The notes: generated from the letters alone by a model not told the origin. A stretch of DNA of 64,000 nucleotides from Hyphomicrobiales bacterium (GCA_900473175.1 UCKM01000022.1:62001-126000); one strand, 5' to 3'. Shown: positions 43,734 to 58,959, numbered from the stretch's first letter. Translations and numbers: made by a program.

Positions 43734-44141
43734 CTAGGCTGCCTTGATGGCTTCCTCGAGCGTCGTCAGTTGGCCGAGAAGGTCTTCGGCACGGGCGCGC
43801 TCTTCGCGGGTCGTTGCGTCCTCGAAGTCTTCCTTGGCGTCCTGAATGCGACGCTGCAATTCATCAGCCTTTATATCGGTGACGTGTACCGCCGATTCCG
43901 CGAGGAGCGTGCAGCCGTCGGGCGTCACGTCGACGAAACCGCCGAAGACCACATAGCTGTCCGGCTTGCCGTCGGCCATTTTCACGGTGACGACACCCGG
44001 CTTGACGGTTGCCATCAGCGGCGCATGGTGCGCCATGACCGTCATGTAGCCTTCCGAGCCCGGAATCACGACTTCAATGACCTGTTCCGACAGGAGCAGG
44101 CGCTCCGGCGATACGAGTTCGAACTGGAAGGCTTCTGCCAT
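43734..44141 (-). CDS. atpC: ATP synthase F1 subunit epsilon
   Basis: A 135-residue central-stalk subunit: an N-terminal beta-sandwich (FELVSPERLLLSE, GSEGYMTVMAHHAPLMATVKPG) and a C-terminal helical hairpin (about 88-135). It couples rotation to catalysis and can inhibit ATP hydrolysis. ATG 44141 is chosen over an in-frame GTG at 44150. It is the last gene of atpHAGDC; a GC-rich hairpin separates it from atpD. Confidence 0.95.
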   Translation of the reverse strand: MAEAFQFELVSPERLLLSEQVIEVVIPGSEGYMTVMAHHAPLMATVKPGVVTVKMADGKPDSYVVFGGFVDVTPDGCTLLAESAVHVTDIKADELQRRIQDAKEDFEDATTREERARAEDLLGQLTTLEEAIKAA

Positions 44142-44183
44142 GATATTCACTCAATTCCTGTGGACTTGACCGAGATGGACAAG

Positions 44184-44201
44184 GGCGGGCCGGAGCCCGC
44201 C
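44184..44201. repeat. Intercistronic hairpin between atpD and atpC
   Basis: A seven-pair stem GGCGGGC / GCCCGCC with a CGGA (TCCG on the transcript) loop in the 73-base gap. It could attenuate or process the mRNA and lower epsilon output relative to beta. Confidence 0.5.
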
Positions 44202-44214
44202 TTTCGTCTCCGGA

Positions 44215-45819
<1,605 letters not shown>

Positions 45820-45831
45820 TTACCTTCGCGA

Positions 45832-46710
45832 TTAGAGCGCTTCCGCGCCCGAAATGATTTCAATCAGTTCTTTGGTGATCTGGGCCTGACGCTGGCGGTT
45901 GTACGACATCGTCAGCTTGTTGATCATGTCACCGGCATTGCGGGTTGCATTGTCCATGGCGGACATGCGCGCACCCTGTTCCGACGCCGCGTTTTCAAGG
46001 AGAGCGCGGAAAACCTGGACGGATATGTTGCGCGGAATGAGGTCACCCAGAATGGATGCCGGATCCGGCTCGTATTCATAGACAGCATCGCCCGCACTTT
46101 CCGGTTCGGCGTCGCTGATGGAGCTTGCCGGGATCAGCTGCTGCGCCGTCGGGATCTGTGCGATGACCGACTTGAATTCCGAATAGAACAGCGTCGCCAC
46201 ATCGAATGCACCCTCATTGAAGAGCGTGATGATCTTGTGGCCGATCTCATCGGCATTGACGAAGGCAAGCTGCTTTACGTCGCGCAGGTTGACATGGTCG
46301 ATGATGTGCCGGCCGAGATCGCGGCGCAGTATGTCCGCGCCCTTCTTGCCGACAGTGATGATCTTCACAGTCTTGCCATCGGCGATCAGCCGGCGGGCGT
46401 GATCACGGGCGAGACGGACGATCTGCGCGTTGAAGCCACCGCAAAGGCCGCGTTCGGACGTGCAAACGACGAGCAGATGCACATCGTCCTTGCCGGTTCC
46501 GCTCATCAGCACGGGTGCATCGGCACCGTCCACATTTGAAGCGATGTTCGCCAGAACCGCAGCCATGCGCTGCGAATAGGGGCGAGCCGCTTCGGCAGCG
46601 TCCTGCGCACGACGCAGCTTCGCCGCGGCGACCATCTGCATCGCCTTGGTGATTTTCTGCGTCGCCTTGACCGAGGCGATCCGGTTTCTCAGATCCTTTA
46701 ACGAAGGCAT
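45832..46710 (-). CDS. atpG: ATP synthase F1 subunit gamma
   Basis: A 292-residue rotor shaft. The long N-terminal helix ([30 protein letters not shown] split over residues 6-35) and the C-terminal helix ([33 protein letters not shown], about 254-286) form the coiled coil inside the beta/alpha ring. It follows atpA by 22 bases and precedes atpD by 18. Confidence 0.96.
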   Translation of the reverse strand: MPSLKDLRNRIASVKATQKITKAMQMVAAAKLRRAQDAAEAARPYSQRMAAVLANIASNVDGADAPVLMSGTGKDDVHLLVVCTSERGLCGGFNAQIVRLARDHARRLIADGKTVKIITVGKKGADILRRDLGRHIIDHVNLRDVKQLAFVNADEIGHKIITLFNEGAFDVATLFYSEFKSVIAQIPTAQQLIPASSISDAEPESAGDAVYEYEPDPASILGDLIPRNISVQVFRALLENAASEQGARMSAMDNATRNAGDMINKLTMSYNRQRQAQITKELIEIISGAEAL

Positions 46711-46732
46711 CCGTTCATCCCGTCAGTGAGGT

Positions 46733-48822
<2,090 letters not shown>

Positions 48823-49067
48823 GAACGACAAGCTCTCTGCTTTGGAGCCAAAAATCAGGAAACCGGAAGGAAGTTTTCGGTCAAATCTTTGGCATTATTG
48901 ATTTTTTTACCGCCTGGATGCAGCCCGAAAGTTGCCTTAGACGTGATTTGAATGCCGTCTACCATAGGAAGACAGGACTCGCAACACGCGAATCCGCTAA
49001 AACAGACGGTAGAATCGCCGCAGCTCCGGATAATTATGAGTATGCTATTCCACTAAACGCGCCGTGC

Positions 49068-49457
49068 TCAGGCAACAAAGCCGAAGGCGAAAAGCAGCGG
49101 GCCTGCCGCCAGTACAAGTTCGATGATCACCCAGAGCCAATTATATGGCGTATTGCCGCGATCGGACATCATCGAAATGAGCCGGCCGAAGACGGTAAAA
49201 CCCCAGGAGACGCCGAGCGCGATCCAGAGGAAAGGCTGTGAGAAAACAAGGGCACTCAAACCAAGTCCAAGGTAGAAACCGGCGAATGTGCCGCGAATTT
49301 CCGAAAGGGCTTCCGGTCGCTCAGGCTTGGTCTGCAAGCGCAGGACGCGCAAGGCAACGCGGGGGGCGAAAAACAGGACAAGGCCGAAAACCACGGTGAT
49401 GGCTGCGGACAGCCACGCCATCCATTCACCCTGACTGGCCGGCCAATAGAGTTCCAT
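49068..49457 (-). CDS. Four-helix membrane protein, DUF4345-like
   Basis: A 129-residue protein with four membrane helices (about 13-33, 54-73, 79-95 and 108-127) and the AGFYLGLGLSALVF stretch that resembles DUF4345. GGGGGGAAATC precedes ATG 49457. It lies 42 bases after priA on the same strand. Function unknown; the family name is moderately certain. Confidence 0.65.
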   Translation of the reverse strand: MELYWPASQGEWMAWLSAAITVVFGLVLFFAPRVALRVLRLQTKPERPEALSEIRGTFAGFYLGLGLSALVFSQPFLWIALGVSWGFTVFGRLISMMSDRGNTPYNWLWVIIELVLAAGPLLFAFGFVA

Positions 49458-49498
49458 GATTTCCCCCCGCCTTTGCGTTAACCAACAATGCATTCAGC

Positions 49499-51682
49499 TT
49501 ATAGAAAGCTTTGCGGATCGATATCAACCTGAACCCGCACCGATCCCCGTTCTTTTGGCGCCGCCGCCAGCATGGCGCGGATGAAGCCCTGCAGGTCCGC
49601 CTTGCGCGTGCCGTGGATGAGCAGGCGGAAGCGATGCCGGCCACGCACAAGTGCCAAAGGGGCCTCTGCCGGTCCGAGTACGCTGATCTGCTCCGAGCCC
49701 GGGGCCGCCCGGCGTAGGGCTCGGGCATGGGCCTCGGCCTCCTGGCGCGTTGCCGCCGAGATGATAAGCGACCCGAGCCGCCCGAACGGCGGCAAGCCGG
49801 AACGCTCGCGCTCCTCGATCTCCCGTTCATAAAAGGCCCGCGCATCGCCCGAGACGATTGCCCGCATCACCGGATGATCCGGCTGGTAGGTCTGCAAGAG
49901 CCCGAGACTTTTCTTGCCGGTGCGGCCAGCCCTGCCCGTTACCTGGCTGAGCAGCTGGAAAGTTCGCTCGGCGGCGCGCGGGTCGCCATTGGCAAGGCCA
50001 AGGTCGGCGTCGACGACACCGACCAGCGTCATGTTGGGAAAATTGTGTCCCTTGGCGACGAGCTGCGTGCCGATGATGATGTCCGCCTCGCCGCGCGCAA
50101 TTGCATCGAGCTCGAGCCGCAGCCGCTTGACGCCCATCAGGTCCGACGACAGCACGATGATCCGTGCATCGTGAAAGGTTTTCTCCACCTCCTCGGCAAT
50201 GCGCTCGACGCCCGGCCCACAGGCGACGAGGTGGTCGAGCGTGCCGCAGGATGGGCAAGCCTCGGGCCGTGCCTCGTGATGGCCGCATTGGTGGCAAACC
50301 AGCTGCCCGCGAAACCGGTGCTCGACCAGCCAGCTCGAACAGGATGGGCACTGGAACCGGTGGCCGCACACCCGGCACAGGGTCAAAGGCGCATAGCCGC
50401 GGCGGTTAAGGAAGAGGAGTGACTGTTCCTGGCGATGCAGCGTCTGGTTGATCGCCTCGACCAGCGCCGGCGACAGGAAGCCACCCGGGCGGGGCGCCGA
50501 CTTGCGCATGTCGATCGATTTGAGATCCGGCATGGCCGCTTCGGCGTAGCGCCCCGACAAGCGAATGCGCCTGTAACGGCCCTGATTGGCGTTGACCTGG
50601 CTTTCGATCGAGGGGGTTGCCGACGCCAGCACGACGGGAAAATTGCCGATATGGCCGCGCACCACCGCCATGTCGCGCGCATTGTAGAAGACGCGGTCTT
50701 CCTGTTTGTAGGCCGGATCATGCTCTTCATCGACGATGATCAGGCCGAGGTCTTCAAATGGCAGGAACAGCGCCGACCGAGCCCCGGCGATGACGCGGAC
50801 GTGGCCTTCCATCACCTGGCGCCAGACACGCTCGCGCATGCGCGGTGCAAGGTCTGAATGCCATTCCGCCGGCTTGGAGCCAAACCGGTCGTGGAACCGG
50901 TCGAGGAATTGCTGCGTCAAGGCTATTTCAGGCAAAAGGATCAGCACCTGCCTGCCTTTTTCGATGGCCTTGGCAACCGCCTCGAAATAGACCTCGGTCT
51001 TGCCCGAACCCGTAACACCATCGAGCAGCGAGACCGAGAAGCCATCGCCAGCAACAGCTTCGACCAGCTGATCGGCCGCCGCAGTCTGGTCGCTCGAAAG
51101 ATCCGCCTTCGCGTATGTAGCGTCAGGCGGGGCAACCACTGGACGCGCCGGGATCATCACATGTTCAAAAACGCCCTGCGCGATAAGGCCGTCAATCACC
51201 GTTGCCGAAACGCCTGCCGCATGTGCAAGGCCAGTGCGCGTCCACGCCATCCCGTCTTCCGCAAGTTCAAGCACACGGGCACGCGCGCCAGTCATCCGGT
51301 CCGGCTCCCGCCCGGCATAGCGCAGGCCCGGCACCGGTGGTTCCGGATCGAAGGCGGCTGGCACGCGCAGCACCATGCGCGCCACCATTCCCGGAGGCGA
51401 GATCGTGTAATCGGCGGCCCAGCGCATGAAGCGCATCATGCCGTCATCAACAGGCGGGCAATCGAAAAGCTCGGAGATCGGGCGCAGCTTCCTGGCGTCG
51501 ACCGTATCCGTCGAGCCGTCGGTCACAATGCCTGCCACCTCGCGCGGGCCCAAAGGCACCCGCACGATCGAACCGGTTTGCACCTCCATGCCGTCCGGCA
51601 CGGCATAGCTGTAGGGACGCTCGGCCGGCATGGGCACGAGCACCGGGACGGTTTTTTGCGGGATGAACGAATCCTGACTCAT
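49499..51682 (-). CDS. priA: Primosomal helicase PriA
   Basis: A 727-residue replication-restart helicase: 3'-DNA-binding domain (about 1-105), winged helix, helicase core with Walker A GVTGSGKTE (about 221-229) and DEEH box (near 318), a zinc-binding insert with eight Cys (CRVCGHRFQCPSC ... CHQCG ... CPSCG) and the C-terminal GTQLVAKGHNFPN block. It reloads the replisome at stalled forks. ATG 51682 gives the family N-terminus (VPVLVPMPAERPYSYAVP). Confidence 0.96.
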   Translation of the reverse strand: MSQDSFIPQKTVPVLVPMPAERPYSYAVPDGMEVQTGSIVRVPLGPREVAGIVTDGSTDTVDARKLRPISELFDCPPVDDGMMRFMRWAADYTISPPGMVARMVLRVPAAFDPEPPVPGLRYAGREPDRMTGARARVLELAEDGMAWTRTGLAHAAGVSATVIDGLIAQGVFEHVMIPARPVVAPPDATYAKADLSSDQTAAADQLVEAVAGDGFSVSLLDGVTGSGKTEVYFEAVAKAIEKGRQVLILLPEIALTQQFLDRFHDRFGSKPAEWHSDLAPRMRERVWRQVMEGHVRVIAGARSALFLPFEDLGLIIVDEEHDPAYKQEDRVFYNARDMAVVRGHIGNFPVVLASATPSIESQVNANQGRYRRIRLSGRYAEAAMPDLKSIDMRKSAPRPGGFLSPALVEAINQTLHRQEQSLLFLNRRGYAPLTLCRVCGHRFQCPSCSSWLVEHRFRGQLVCHQCGHHEARPEACPSCGTLDHLVACGPGVERIAEEVEKTFHDARIIVLSSDLMGVKRLRLELDAIARGEADIIIGTQLVAKGHNFPNMTLVGVVDADLGLANGDPRAAERTFQLLSQVTGRAGRTGKKSLGLLQTYQPDHPVMRAIVSGDARAFYEREIEERERSGLPPFGRLGSLIISAATRQEAEAHARALRRAAPGSEQISVLGPAEAPLALVRGRHRFRLLIHGTRKADLQGFIRAMLAAAPKERGSVRVQVDIDPQSFL

Positions 51683-51787
51683 ATATGCGTGACCTTGGCG
51701 CGCCTTTCGGATAAAGAAAAGTCACTTTCCGGGAGATAAATTCCATCTCTCATATTCGACACCTGTATATTAGGAAGGACTGCTCCC

Positions 51788-52441
51788 ATGAAATTCTTTG
51801 TCGATACCGCCGACGTAAAGGAAATCCGCGAACTCAACGACCTCGGATTGCTCGACGGCGTGACCACCAACCCTTCGCTGATTCTGAAATCCGGGGGCAG
51901 TATCATCGAAGTCACCAAGGAAATCTGCAGCATCGTCAAGGGACCGGTTTCGGCTGAGGTTACAGCGACCGAGTACGAAAAGATGATGAAGGAAGCAGCA
52001 GTTCTTGCCAGGATCGCCGACAATATCTGCATCAAGGTGCCGCTGACCCTCGATGGCCTCAAGGCCTGCAAGGCGCTGCGCTCCGACGGTCATCTGGTCA
52101 ATGTGACGCTGTGCTTCTCCGCCAACCAAGCGCTGCTTGCCGCCAAGGCAGGCGCAACGTTCATTTCGCCGTTCATCGGGCGTATCGACGATATCGGCAT
52201 CGATGGCATGGAACTGATCTCGGAAATCCGGACGATCTATGACAATTACGATTTCCAGACGGAGATCCTTGCCGCCTCGATCCGCACGGTCAACCACGTC
52301 AAGCAAGCAGCATTGATCGGTGCCGACGTCATAACCGCGCCGCCAGCAACACTCCGCGCCCTCGTCAAGCATCCGCTCACCGACAAGGGTCTGGAAGCAT
52401 TCCTTGCCGATTGGGCCAAGACTGGTCAGTCCATCGCCTGA
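51788..52441 (+). CDS. tal: Transaldolase / fructose-6-phosphate aldolase-like enzyme
   Basis: A 217-residue TIM-barrel enzyme of the short transaldolase (TAL/FSA) group. The Schiff-base lysine is Lys83 in NICIKVPLT, and the N-terminus [13 protein letters not shown] and GVTTNPSLI are diagnostic. In this group both transaldolase and fructose-6-phosphate aldolase activities occur; transaldolase of the pentose phosphate pathway is more likely. AGGAAGGA precedes the ATG; a strong terminator follows. Confidence 0.93.
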   Translation: MKFFVDTADVKEIRELNDLGLLDGVTTNPSLILKSGGSIIEVTKEICSIVKGPVSAEVTATEYEKMMKEAAVLARIADNICIKVPLTLDGLKACKALRSDGHLVNVTLCFSANQALLAAKAGATFISPFIGRIDDIGIDGMELISEIRTIYDNYDFQTEILAASIRTVNHVKQAALIGADVITAPPATLRALVKHPLTDKGLEAFLADWAKTGQSIA

Positions 52442-52463
52442 TCCAACGGGTCGCGAAATTGTG

Positions 52464-52503
52464 AAAACGCCCGTCGGTTGCAGACACCGGCGGGCGTTTT
52501 TAG
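52464..52503 (+). terminator. Rho-independent terminator of tal
   Basis: A long stem AAAACGCCCG-T-CGGT / ACCG-G-CGGGCGTTTT with a seven-base loop, ending in TTTTTAG. Confidence 0.85.
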
Positions 52504-52538
52504 TTGCACGGTGCTTGAGCACCCGAGTCTGTGGGCGC

Positions 52539-53120
52539 TCAGTTCTTGGTCAAATCCTGCGCCACGCTCAGATGCAAGGCTTCCGCGATCTCGCGCGCCG
52601 CGCGGTTATAGGCGTCGCGATAAGCTCTTTCCACGGCGTAACGTTGCCTTGGCGCATCATAATTGGCCGCGATCATGCGGCTACCCCGGCCGACGACCTG
52701 ACCATCGGAGATCCGCGTCAGGACGTAGTTGCCCGTCATGCGAATCAAGCCCGCCGTCGGCTGACCCGACCTGTCATTCGTCGCGTTCTGGATAAGCGCC
52801 AGGGAAAGGTTCTGTGAAACGATGCTGAGCTGCATCGTATAGGCCGGATGGACAGGTTCGCCCGCTCCGCCGCCGAACAGGAAGATCAGGTTGTTGCGGA
52901 CTTCCTGCGTGACTCGATCGGCCGCCGGATTTACCTCCACGCTCGCGAGCCTCGAGCGCACGCTGCCAGCCACGCCCGCGCTGGTGCTGCCGACCGGGCC
53001 CGGATCGGAATAGAGCGGCCGCACCTGGCACCCGCCGGCGATCAAGGCCATCCCAACGACACAGACGGACAACAGACGCTTGGAGACCAAACCCGGCTGA
53101 AAGCGATCAGGCAACAACAT
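52539..53120 (-). CDS. lptE: LPS assembly lipoprotein LptE
   Basis: A 193-residue outer-membrane lipoprotein with signal and lipobox near ALIAGGCQ (about residue 31), then a beta/alpha fold ending in a helical stretch ([24 protein letters not shown]). It plugs LptD in the outer membrane. The start at ATG 53120 lies inside the last codons of leuS (14-base overlap), the usual leuS-lptE arrangement in Rhizobiales. GAGGATC upstream supports it. Confidence 0.9.
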   Translation of the reverse strand: MLLPDRFQPGLVSKRLLSVCVVGMALIAGGCQVRPLYSDPGPVGSTSAGVAGSVRSRLASVEVNPAADRVTQEVRNNLIFLFGGGAGEPVHPAYTMQLSIVSQNLSLALIQNATNDRSGQPTAGLIRMTGNYVLTRISDGQVVGRGSRMIAANYDAPRQRYAVERAYRDAYNRAAREIAEALHLSVAQDLTKN

Positions 53121-55725
53121 TGATGATCCTCTGCGGTACGATAATGACCTTCTTAGGCGAATTGCCATTCAACGCAGCCCTGACGAAGTCGAGCGCGAGG
53201 GTGGCTTTTTCGACCGCCAATTGATCCGCATCGCGGGCAATTGTCAAATCGCCGCGCTTCTTGCCGTTGATCTGGACCGGCATGGTGACATCGTTCTCGA
53301 TGATCAACGTCTCGTTGTATGACGGCCAGGGTTGATGCGCCAAAAGGTCCTTGCCCCCGAGCGTCTTCCAGCATTCCTCCGCCAGATGCGGCATCATCGG
53401 TGCAATCATTGCAACCAGCATGTTGGTAGCCTCGCGGCATGCCGCGATCATGGACCTGTCAGCCTCGCCAGCGGCGATCTTCTGCAAGGGCGCCGAGAGC
53501 GTATTGACCAGCTCGTAAAGACGCGCGACCGCCTTGTTGAAGGCGAGCTTTTCGATGTCTTCACCGACGGCCTTTACAGTCTTGTGCGCAGCCTTGGATA
53601 TGTGCAGCGCCTCACCCTCAAGGGCCGGTGCGGCATCGACAGTCTGCAAGGCATCGGCAGCTTCCGCAATCAGCCGCCAAACGCGCTGCACGAAGCGATG
53701 GGCACCCTCGACGCCTGCTTCCGTCCAGATTACATCGCGCTCCGGCGGCGAATCCGACAGCATGAACCAGCGCGCCGTATCGGCGCCATAGGAGGCGATG
53801 ATGTCGTCCGGATCGACCACGTTCTTCTTCGATTTCGACATCTTTTCGATCGAGCCGATCTCGATCGCCTCACCCGTATCGATCAGCACTGCACGCCGCT
53901 TGCCATCGGCCTCCTCGAGCCGGACTTCAGCCGGTGTGACCCAGCCGTCCTTGCCCTTGTAGGTTTCGTGGACCACCATGCCTTGCGTAAACATGCCCTT
54001 GAACGGCTCGCTGATATCGAGATGGCCGGAGAGCTTCATCGCCCGCGTAAAGAAGCGCGAATAGAGCAGATGCAAGATCGCGTGCTCGATGCCGCCGATA
54101 TACTGGTCGACCGGCAGCCAGTGATTGGCAGCTTTCGGATCGGTGGGCTCGTTTTCCCATGGCGCCGTGAATCGAGCGAAATACCAGGACGAATCGACGA
54201 ATGTGTCCATTGTGTCGGTCTCGCGACGCGCAGCCTTGCCGCATTGCGGGCAATTCACATGACGCCAGGTCGGGTGCCGGTCGAGCGGATTGCCAGGGCG
54301 GTCGAACTCTACGTCGTCAGGCAGTTTCACGGGCAGGTCGGCTTTCGGCACGGGAATGACACCGCAATCGTCGCAGTGGATCATCGGAATCGGGCAGCCC
54401 CAATAGCGCTGGCGTGAGATGCCCCAGTCGCGCAGGCGGAAATTGACCTTGCGCTCGCCCTGCGGGCGATTGCCGACCGTCTGCTTTTCCAGCCGGTTTG
54501 CCACGTCATCAAATGCGGCCACCGGCGATAGACCGTCGAGGAAGCGGGAGTTGATCATCACGCCATCGTCGCCATAGGCTGTCTCGGTAATCTGGAAAGT
54601 CGCCGCATCGGCATCCTTCGGCATGACCACGGGCACAACCGGCAGGCCGTATTTGTTGGCGAAATCAAGATCGCGCTGATCGCCGGAAGGGCACCCGAAG
54701 ATAGCGCCTGTGCCGTAGTCCATCAGAACGAAATTGGCGACATAGACCGGCAGTTTCCAATCCAGGTCGAACGGGTGCAAGACCCGCAGGCCCGTATCAA
54801 AACCCTTCTTCTCGGCCGTCTCCAGCGCCACCACCGAGGTACCGGCATGGCGGCATTCCTCGTTGAACTGAGCCAAGGCCACATTGGTCTCGGCAGCCTT
54901 CTTGGCCAGCGGATGGTCGGCGGCAATGGCGATGAACGAAGCACCGAACAGCGTATCCGGACGCGTCGTGTAGACCTCGATTTCCTGTTCGCCGCCCGCA
55001 TGGGATTTTTCGTCCAGCTCCCAGCGGATCAGCATGCCTTCGGACTTGCCGATCCAGTTGCGCTGCATCAGCCGCACCTTGTCGGGCCACTGGTCGAGTC
55101 CATCCAGCGCGCTCAGCAATTCCTCGTTGAAGTCGGTGATCTTGAAGAACCACTGCGTCAGTTCGCGCTGTTCCACCAGCGCCCCGGAACGCCAGCCGCG
55201 ACCGTCGATCACCTGCTCGTTGGCAAGGACCGTCATGTCTTCCGGATCCCAATTGACCTTCGAGGACTTGCGCATCACTAGTCCCTTCTCGACGAAATCG
55301 AGAAACAGCATCTGCTGGCGATGGTAATATTCGACGTCGCAGGTGGCGAACTCACGCGACCAGTCGAGCGACAGGCCCATGGATTTGAGCTGGCCGCGCA
55401 TGGTCTCGATGTTCTGGTAGGTCCAGGTTTTCGGATGGACCTTGTTCTGCATCGCCGCGTTTTCCGCCGGCATGCCGAATGCGTCCCACCCCATTGGATG
55501 CAGCACATTGAAGCCCTTGGCGCGCTTGTAGCGGGCTACGACATCGCCCATCGCATAGTTGCGGACATGGCCCATATGGATGCGTCCCGACGGATAGGGA
55601 AACATCTCCAGCACATAATACGGATCGCGTGGGTCGTCATTGCGTGTTTCGAAAAGCTTGGCATCGTCCCAAACCTTCTGCCAATGTCTCTCGGCTACAC
55701 GCGGATTGTATCGTTCGGTTGCCAT
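53107..55725 (-). CDS. leuS: Leucyl-tRNA synthetase
   Basis: An 872-residue class I synthetase with the HIGH motif as HMGH (residues 50-53, in [15 protein letters not shown]), the CP1 editing domain (about 225-420), a zinc-type CPQCG stretch and KMSKS as MSKSKKN (near 626). It charges tRNA-Leu. ATG 55725. It overlaps lptE at the 3' end. Confidence 0.97.
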   Translation of the reverse strand: MATERYNPRVAERHWQKVWDDAKLFETRNDDPRDPYYVLEMFPYPSGRIHMGHVRNYAMGDVVARYKRAKGFNVLHPMGWDAFGMPAENAAMQNKVHPKTWTYQNIETMRGQLKSMGLSLDWSREFATCDVEYYHRQQMLFLDFVEKGLVMRKSSKVNWDPEDMTVLANEQVIDGRGWRSGALVEQRELTQWFFKITDFNEELLSALDGLDQWPDKVRLMQRNWIGKSEGMLIRWELDEKSHAGGEQEIEVYTTRPDTLFGASFIAIAADHPLAKKAAETNVALAQFNEECRHAGTSVVALETAEKKGFDTGLRVLHPFDLDWKLPVYVANFVLMDYGTGAIFGCPSGDQRDLDFANKYGLPVVPVVMPKDADAATFQITETAYGDDGVMINSRFLDGLSPVAAFDDVANRLEKQTVGNRPQGERKVNFRLRDWGISRQRYWGCPIPMIHCDDCGVIPVPKADLPVKLPDDVEFDRPGNPLDRHPTWRHVNCPQCGKAARRETDTMDTFVDSSWYFARFTAPWENEPTDPKAANHWLPVDQYIGGIEHAILHLLYSRFFTRAMKLSGHLDISEPFKGMFTQGMVVHETYKGKDGWVTPAEVRLEEADGKRRAVLIDTGEAIEIGSIEKMSKSKKNVVDPDDIIASYGADTARWFMLSDSPPERDVIWTEAGVEGAHRFVQRVWRLIAEAADALQTVDAAPALEGEALHISKAAHKTVKAVGEDIEKLAFNKAVARLYELVNTLSAPLQKIAAGEADRSMIAACREATNMLVAMIAPMMPHLAEECWKTLGGKDLLAHQPWPSYNETLIIENDVTMPVQINGKKRGDLTIARDADQLAVEKATLALDFVRAALNGNSPKKVIIVPQRIINVVA

Positions 55726-55855
55726 GAACGGGATTCTCTTGCAAAGGATATTGATGGAGGACCTTCACCATGGATTGGTGGGACCGTCAACCACTTGAAG
55801 CTGACCGGGCTCGCGAAATCGGGCCCGTAACCGATAAATAGGACTGAAGTACGCC

Positions 55856-56518
55856 ATGCCCAATGCCGTCGACCAACTTTTTGCCGTTCGCGCCGCCATA
55901 GGCAAGGCCGAGGCCGAGGCCGGACGCGCAAGCGGCTCGGTGACATTGGTCGCCGTTTCGAAGACGTTCAATGCAGACGCGGTGCGGCCCGTGCTCGATG
56001 CGGGCCAGCGTGTATTCGGCGAGAACCGCGTCCAGGAAGCGCAATCGAAATGGCCCCTCTTGCGCAGCGATTTTCCTGACATCGAACTGCACCTCATTGG
56101 TCCGCTGCAATCCAACAAGACCGAGGATGCGGTTGCCCTGTTCGATGTCATCGAATCCGTCGACCGCGAAAAAATCGCGACTGCGCTCAGTGAGGAAATG
56201 CGCAAACAGAACCGCTTCCCTCGGCTCTATGTTCAGGTCAATACCGGTTCGGAACCGCAGAAGGCCGGCATCGACCCGAAGGAAGCTGTTGCGTTCGTCA
56301 AGCGTTGCCGCGAGGTGCACGGCCTCGAAATTGAAGGCCTCATGTGCATCCCCCCCGCTGATGAAAACCCCGGCCCGCATTTCGCCCTGCTGGAAAAGAT
56401 CGCGGGGCAGGCCGGTGTCGCGAAGCTTTCCATGGGCATGTCAGGCGATTATGAGACCGCGATCGGCTTTGGCGCGACCTCGGTCCGGGTGGGATCGGCG
56501 ATCTTTGGGGCAAGGTAG
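55856..56518 (+). CDS. YggS family pyridoxal phosphate-binding protein
   Basis: A 220-residue single-domain alanine-racemase-like barrel. The PLP lysine is Lys36 in LVAVSKTF; FGENRVQEAQSKW, HLIGPLQSNK and SMGMSGDYETAI are family blocks. YggS/PROSC proteins maintain vitamin B6 homeostasis. Divergent from leuS with about 130 bases between. Confidence 0.94.
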   Translation: MPNAVDQLFAVRAAIGKAEAEAGRASGSVTLVAVSKTFNADAVRPVLDAGQRVFGENRVQEAQSKWPLLRSDFPDIELHLIGPLQSNKTEDAVALFDVIESVDREKIATALSEEMRKQNRFPRLYVQVNTGSEPQKAGIDPKEAVAFVKRCREVHGLEIEGLMCIPPADENPGPHFALLEKIAGQAGVAKLSMGMSGDYETAIGFGATSVRVGSAIFGAR

Positions 56519-56733
56519 CTACCAGCAGCGGCGCGGCCCCGTATCGATATGATAGGAACCCGCCAGGAACCCGCCAGATAACGCTCGGCCCCATCATGCG
56601 ACCGAACGCCATGGCCACGCACGCATTTGAGATATTTACGCATTGATTTGCTTGGTGATAATGAAACCTGTTCGCCTCTCGCCCGGGAGGTATCCGGGTG
56701 GAGGCCCGTCATCTCAGAGTCTGGAGGAATTTG

Positions 56734-58686
56734 ATGTCCGAGAAGGTTTATCCCGTGCTGGCAAGCGCGAAAAAAAACGCGCTCATCGACAATGAAACCT
56801 ATCTCAGCTGGTATAAGCAGAGCATCAAGGATCCGGAAAAGTTTTGGGCCAAACACGGCAAGCGCATCGACTGGTTTCAGCCCTACACGAAGGTCAAGAA
56901 CACGTCGTTTGACGGCAAGGTTGCGATCAAATGGTTCGAGGATGGCGTTACCAACGTTTCCTACAACTGCATCGACCGTCATTTGAAAAAACGCGGCGAC
57001 CAGGTCGCCATTATCTGGGAAGGCGACAATCCCTACCTCGACAAGAAAATCACCTATAACGAGCTCTACGAACAGGTCTGCCGTCTTGCCAATGTTTTGA
57101 AGAAGCATGGTGTCAAGAAGGGCGACCGCGTTACCATTTACATGCCGATGATCCCGGAATCGTCCTACGCGATGCTGGCCTGCGCGCGTATCGGCGCGAT
57201 CCATTCCGTTGTCTTTGGCGGCTTCTCGCCGGATGCGCTTGCGGGCCGCATTGTCGACTGCGAATCCACCTTCGTCATCACATCGGATGAGGGCATGCGC
57301 GGCGGCAAGCCGGTCCCGCTCAAGGACAATACCGACAAGGCGATCGATATTGCTGCCAAGCATCATGTAATGGTCAAGAACGTGCTTGTCGTGCGCCGTA
57401 CCGGCGGCAAGACAGGCTGGGCGCCCAATCGCGATCTCTGGTACCATGAGGAAATCGCCAGCGTTAAAGCAGAATGCAAGCCGGAGAAGATGAAGGCGGA
57501 AGATCCCCTCTTCATCCTTTACACCTCCGGTTCGACCGGCAAGCCCAAGGGCGTGCTGCACACCACCGGCGGTTATCTCGTCTATGCTTCCATGACCCAC
57601 CAATACGTCTTCGACTACCACGACGGCGATATCTACTGGTGCACTGCCGATGTGGGCTGGGTGACGGGCCATTCCTATATCGTTTACGGGCCGCTCGCCA
57701 ACGGCGCGACCACGCTGATGTTCGAAGGCGTTCCCAACTACCCGTCGATTTCGCGCTTCTGGGAGGTCATCGACAAGCACAAGGTCAATATCTTCTATAC
57801 GGCCCCAACGGCCATCCGGGCCCTAATGAGTGCCGGAAACGAGCCGGTCACAAAAACCTCGCGCAAATCGCTGCGCATTCTGGGTTCGGTCGGCGAGCCG
57901 ATCAATCCGGAGGCCTGGGAATGGTATTATCAGGTGGTGGGCGACAAACGCTCGCCCATCGTCGATACCTGGTGGCAGACGGAAACCGGCGGCATCCTCA
58001 TCACGCCGCTGCCGGGTGCGACGCCGCTGAAGCCCGGTTCGGCCACAAGGCCTTTCTTCGGCGTGCAGCCGCAACTTGTGGATAATGAAGGCGATGTGCT
58101 CGAAGGGGCTGCCGACGGCAATTTGTGCATCATCGATTCCTGGCCAGGTCAGATGCGCACGGTCTATGGCGATCACAAGCGGTTCATCGAGACATACTTC
58201 TCCACCTACAAGGGCAAGTACTTTACCGGCGATGGCTGCCGCCGCGACAAGGACGACTACTACTGGATCACTGGCCGCGTCGATGATGTTCTCAACGTTT
58301 CGGGCCATCGCATGGGTACGGCCGAAGTCGAATCCGCCCTCGTTTCACACGATACGGTGTCGGAAGCCGCGGTTGTCGGCTATCCGCACGACCTCAAGGG
58401 ACAGGGCATCTATTGCTACGTCACCTTGATGGCGGGCCTTGAGGGCAGCGATGCACTGCGTGCCGACCTTGTCGCGCATGTGCGCAAGGTGATCGGGCCC
58501 ATCGCCACGCCCGACAAGATCCAGTTTGCGCCGGGCCTGCCCAAGACCCGTTCCGGCAAGATCATGCGCCGCATCCTGCGCAAGATCGCCGAGGACGATT
58601 TCGGCGCGCTTGGTGACACATCGACGCTCGCCGATCCGGCCGTAGTGGAGGACCTCATCGCCAATCGCCAGAACAGAAAGGGCTGA
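56734..58686 (+). CDS. acs: Acetyl-CoA synthetase
   Basis: A 650-residue AMP-forming enzyme that makes acetyl-CoA from acetate, ATP and CoA. It has the P-loop-like [11 protein letters not shown] (about 262-272), adenylation blocks ([20 protein letters not shown]) and the C-terminal Lys609 in TRSGKIMRR, the acetylation-regulated residue at the same number as in E. coli Acs. GGAGGA precedes ATG 56734. A repeat cluster follows. Confidence 0.97.
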   Translation: MSEKVYPVLASAKKNALIDNETYLSWYKQSIKDPEKFWAKHGKRIDWFQPYTKVKNTSFDGKVAIKWFEDGVTNVSYNCIDRHLKKRGDQVAIIWEGDNPYLDKKITYNELYEQVCRLANVLKKHGVKKGDRVTIYMPMIPESSYAMLACARIGAIHSVVFGGFSPDALAGRIVDCESTFVITSDEGMRGGKPVPLKDNTDKAIDIAAKHHVMVKNVLVVRRTGGKTGWAPNRDLWYHEEIASVKAECKPEKMKAEDPLFILYTSGSTGKPKGVLHTTGGYLVYASMTHQYVFDYHDGDIYWCTADVGWVTGHSYIVYGPLANGATTLMFEGVPNYPSISRFWEVIDKHKVNIFYTAPTAIRALMSAGNEPVTKTSRKSLRILGSVGEPINPEAWEWYYQVVGDKRSPIVDTWWQTETGGILITPLPGATPLKPGSATRPFFGVQPQLVDNEGDVLEGAADGNLCIIDSWPGQMRTVYGDHKRFIETYFSTYKGKYFTGDGCRRDKDDYYWITGRVDDVLNVSGHRMGTAEVESALVSHDTVSEAAVVGYPHDLKGQGIYCYVTLMAGLEGSDALRADLVAHVRKVIGPIATPDKIQFAPGLPKTRSGKIMRRILRKIAEDDFGALGDTSTLADPAVVEDLIANRQNRKG

Positions 58687-58695
58687 GAACCGCAT

Positions 58696-58808
58696 TCCCC
58701 CCTTGTGGGGAGGATGGCCGCAAAAGTAGCCGGGAGGGGTATTTTGTTCGACGTGGCAGAACCCCTCCCCGACGCTTCGCGTCGACCCTCCCCACAAGGG
58801 GGAGGGTA
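58696..58808. repeat. Palindromic GC-rich intergenic repeat, copy B
   Basis: Sixteen-base perfect arms CCCCCTTGTGGGGAGG (58698-58713) and its reverse complement (58787-58802), with an inner hairpin GACGC-TTC-GCGTC. Same design as copy A at 18351-18445. Confidence 0.7.
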
Positions 58809-58818
58809 AGAGGCGGCA

Positions 58819-58925
58819 ACAAAACGACGAAGTTTGTCGTTGCAGTCACCCACCACCCTCATGGTGAGCTTGTCGAACCACGCACAACGACGATGCAAGC
58901 TAGCGATACAAATCCGCGCGTGTCT
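58819..58925. repeat. Tandem repeat unit 1 carrying a copy of the cfa 3' end
   Basis: Nearly identical to 58960-59065 with a period of 140 bases. It contains ACCCTCATGGTGAGC, GTCGAACCACGCAC and CGATGCAAGCTAGCGATACA, the last of which is the cfa stop region. Confidence 0.7.
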
Positions 58926-58959
58926 CACCATGGCGGATGGGTGCACGGAGCCAGGAACT

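Noticed and set aside
53332-54417. A 361-codon plus-strand frame opposite leuS
   Set aside because: Antisense shadow with no ribosome site or domain.
56449-57780. A 443-codon minus-strand frame opposite acs
   Set aside because: Acs is clearly encoded on the plus strand; the other frame has no motif.
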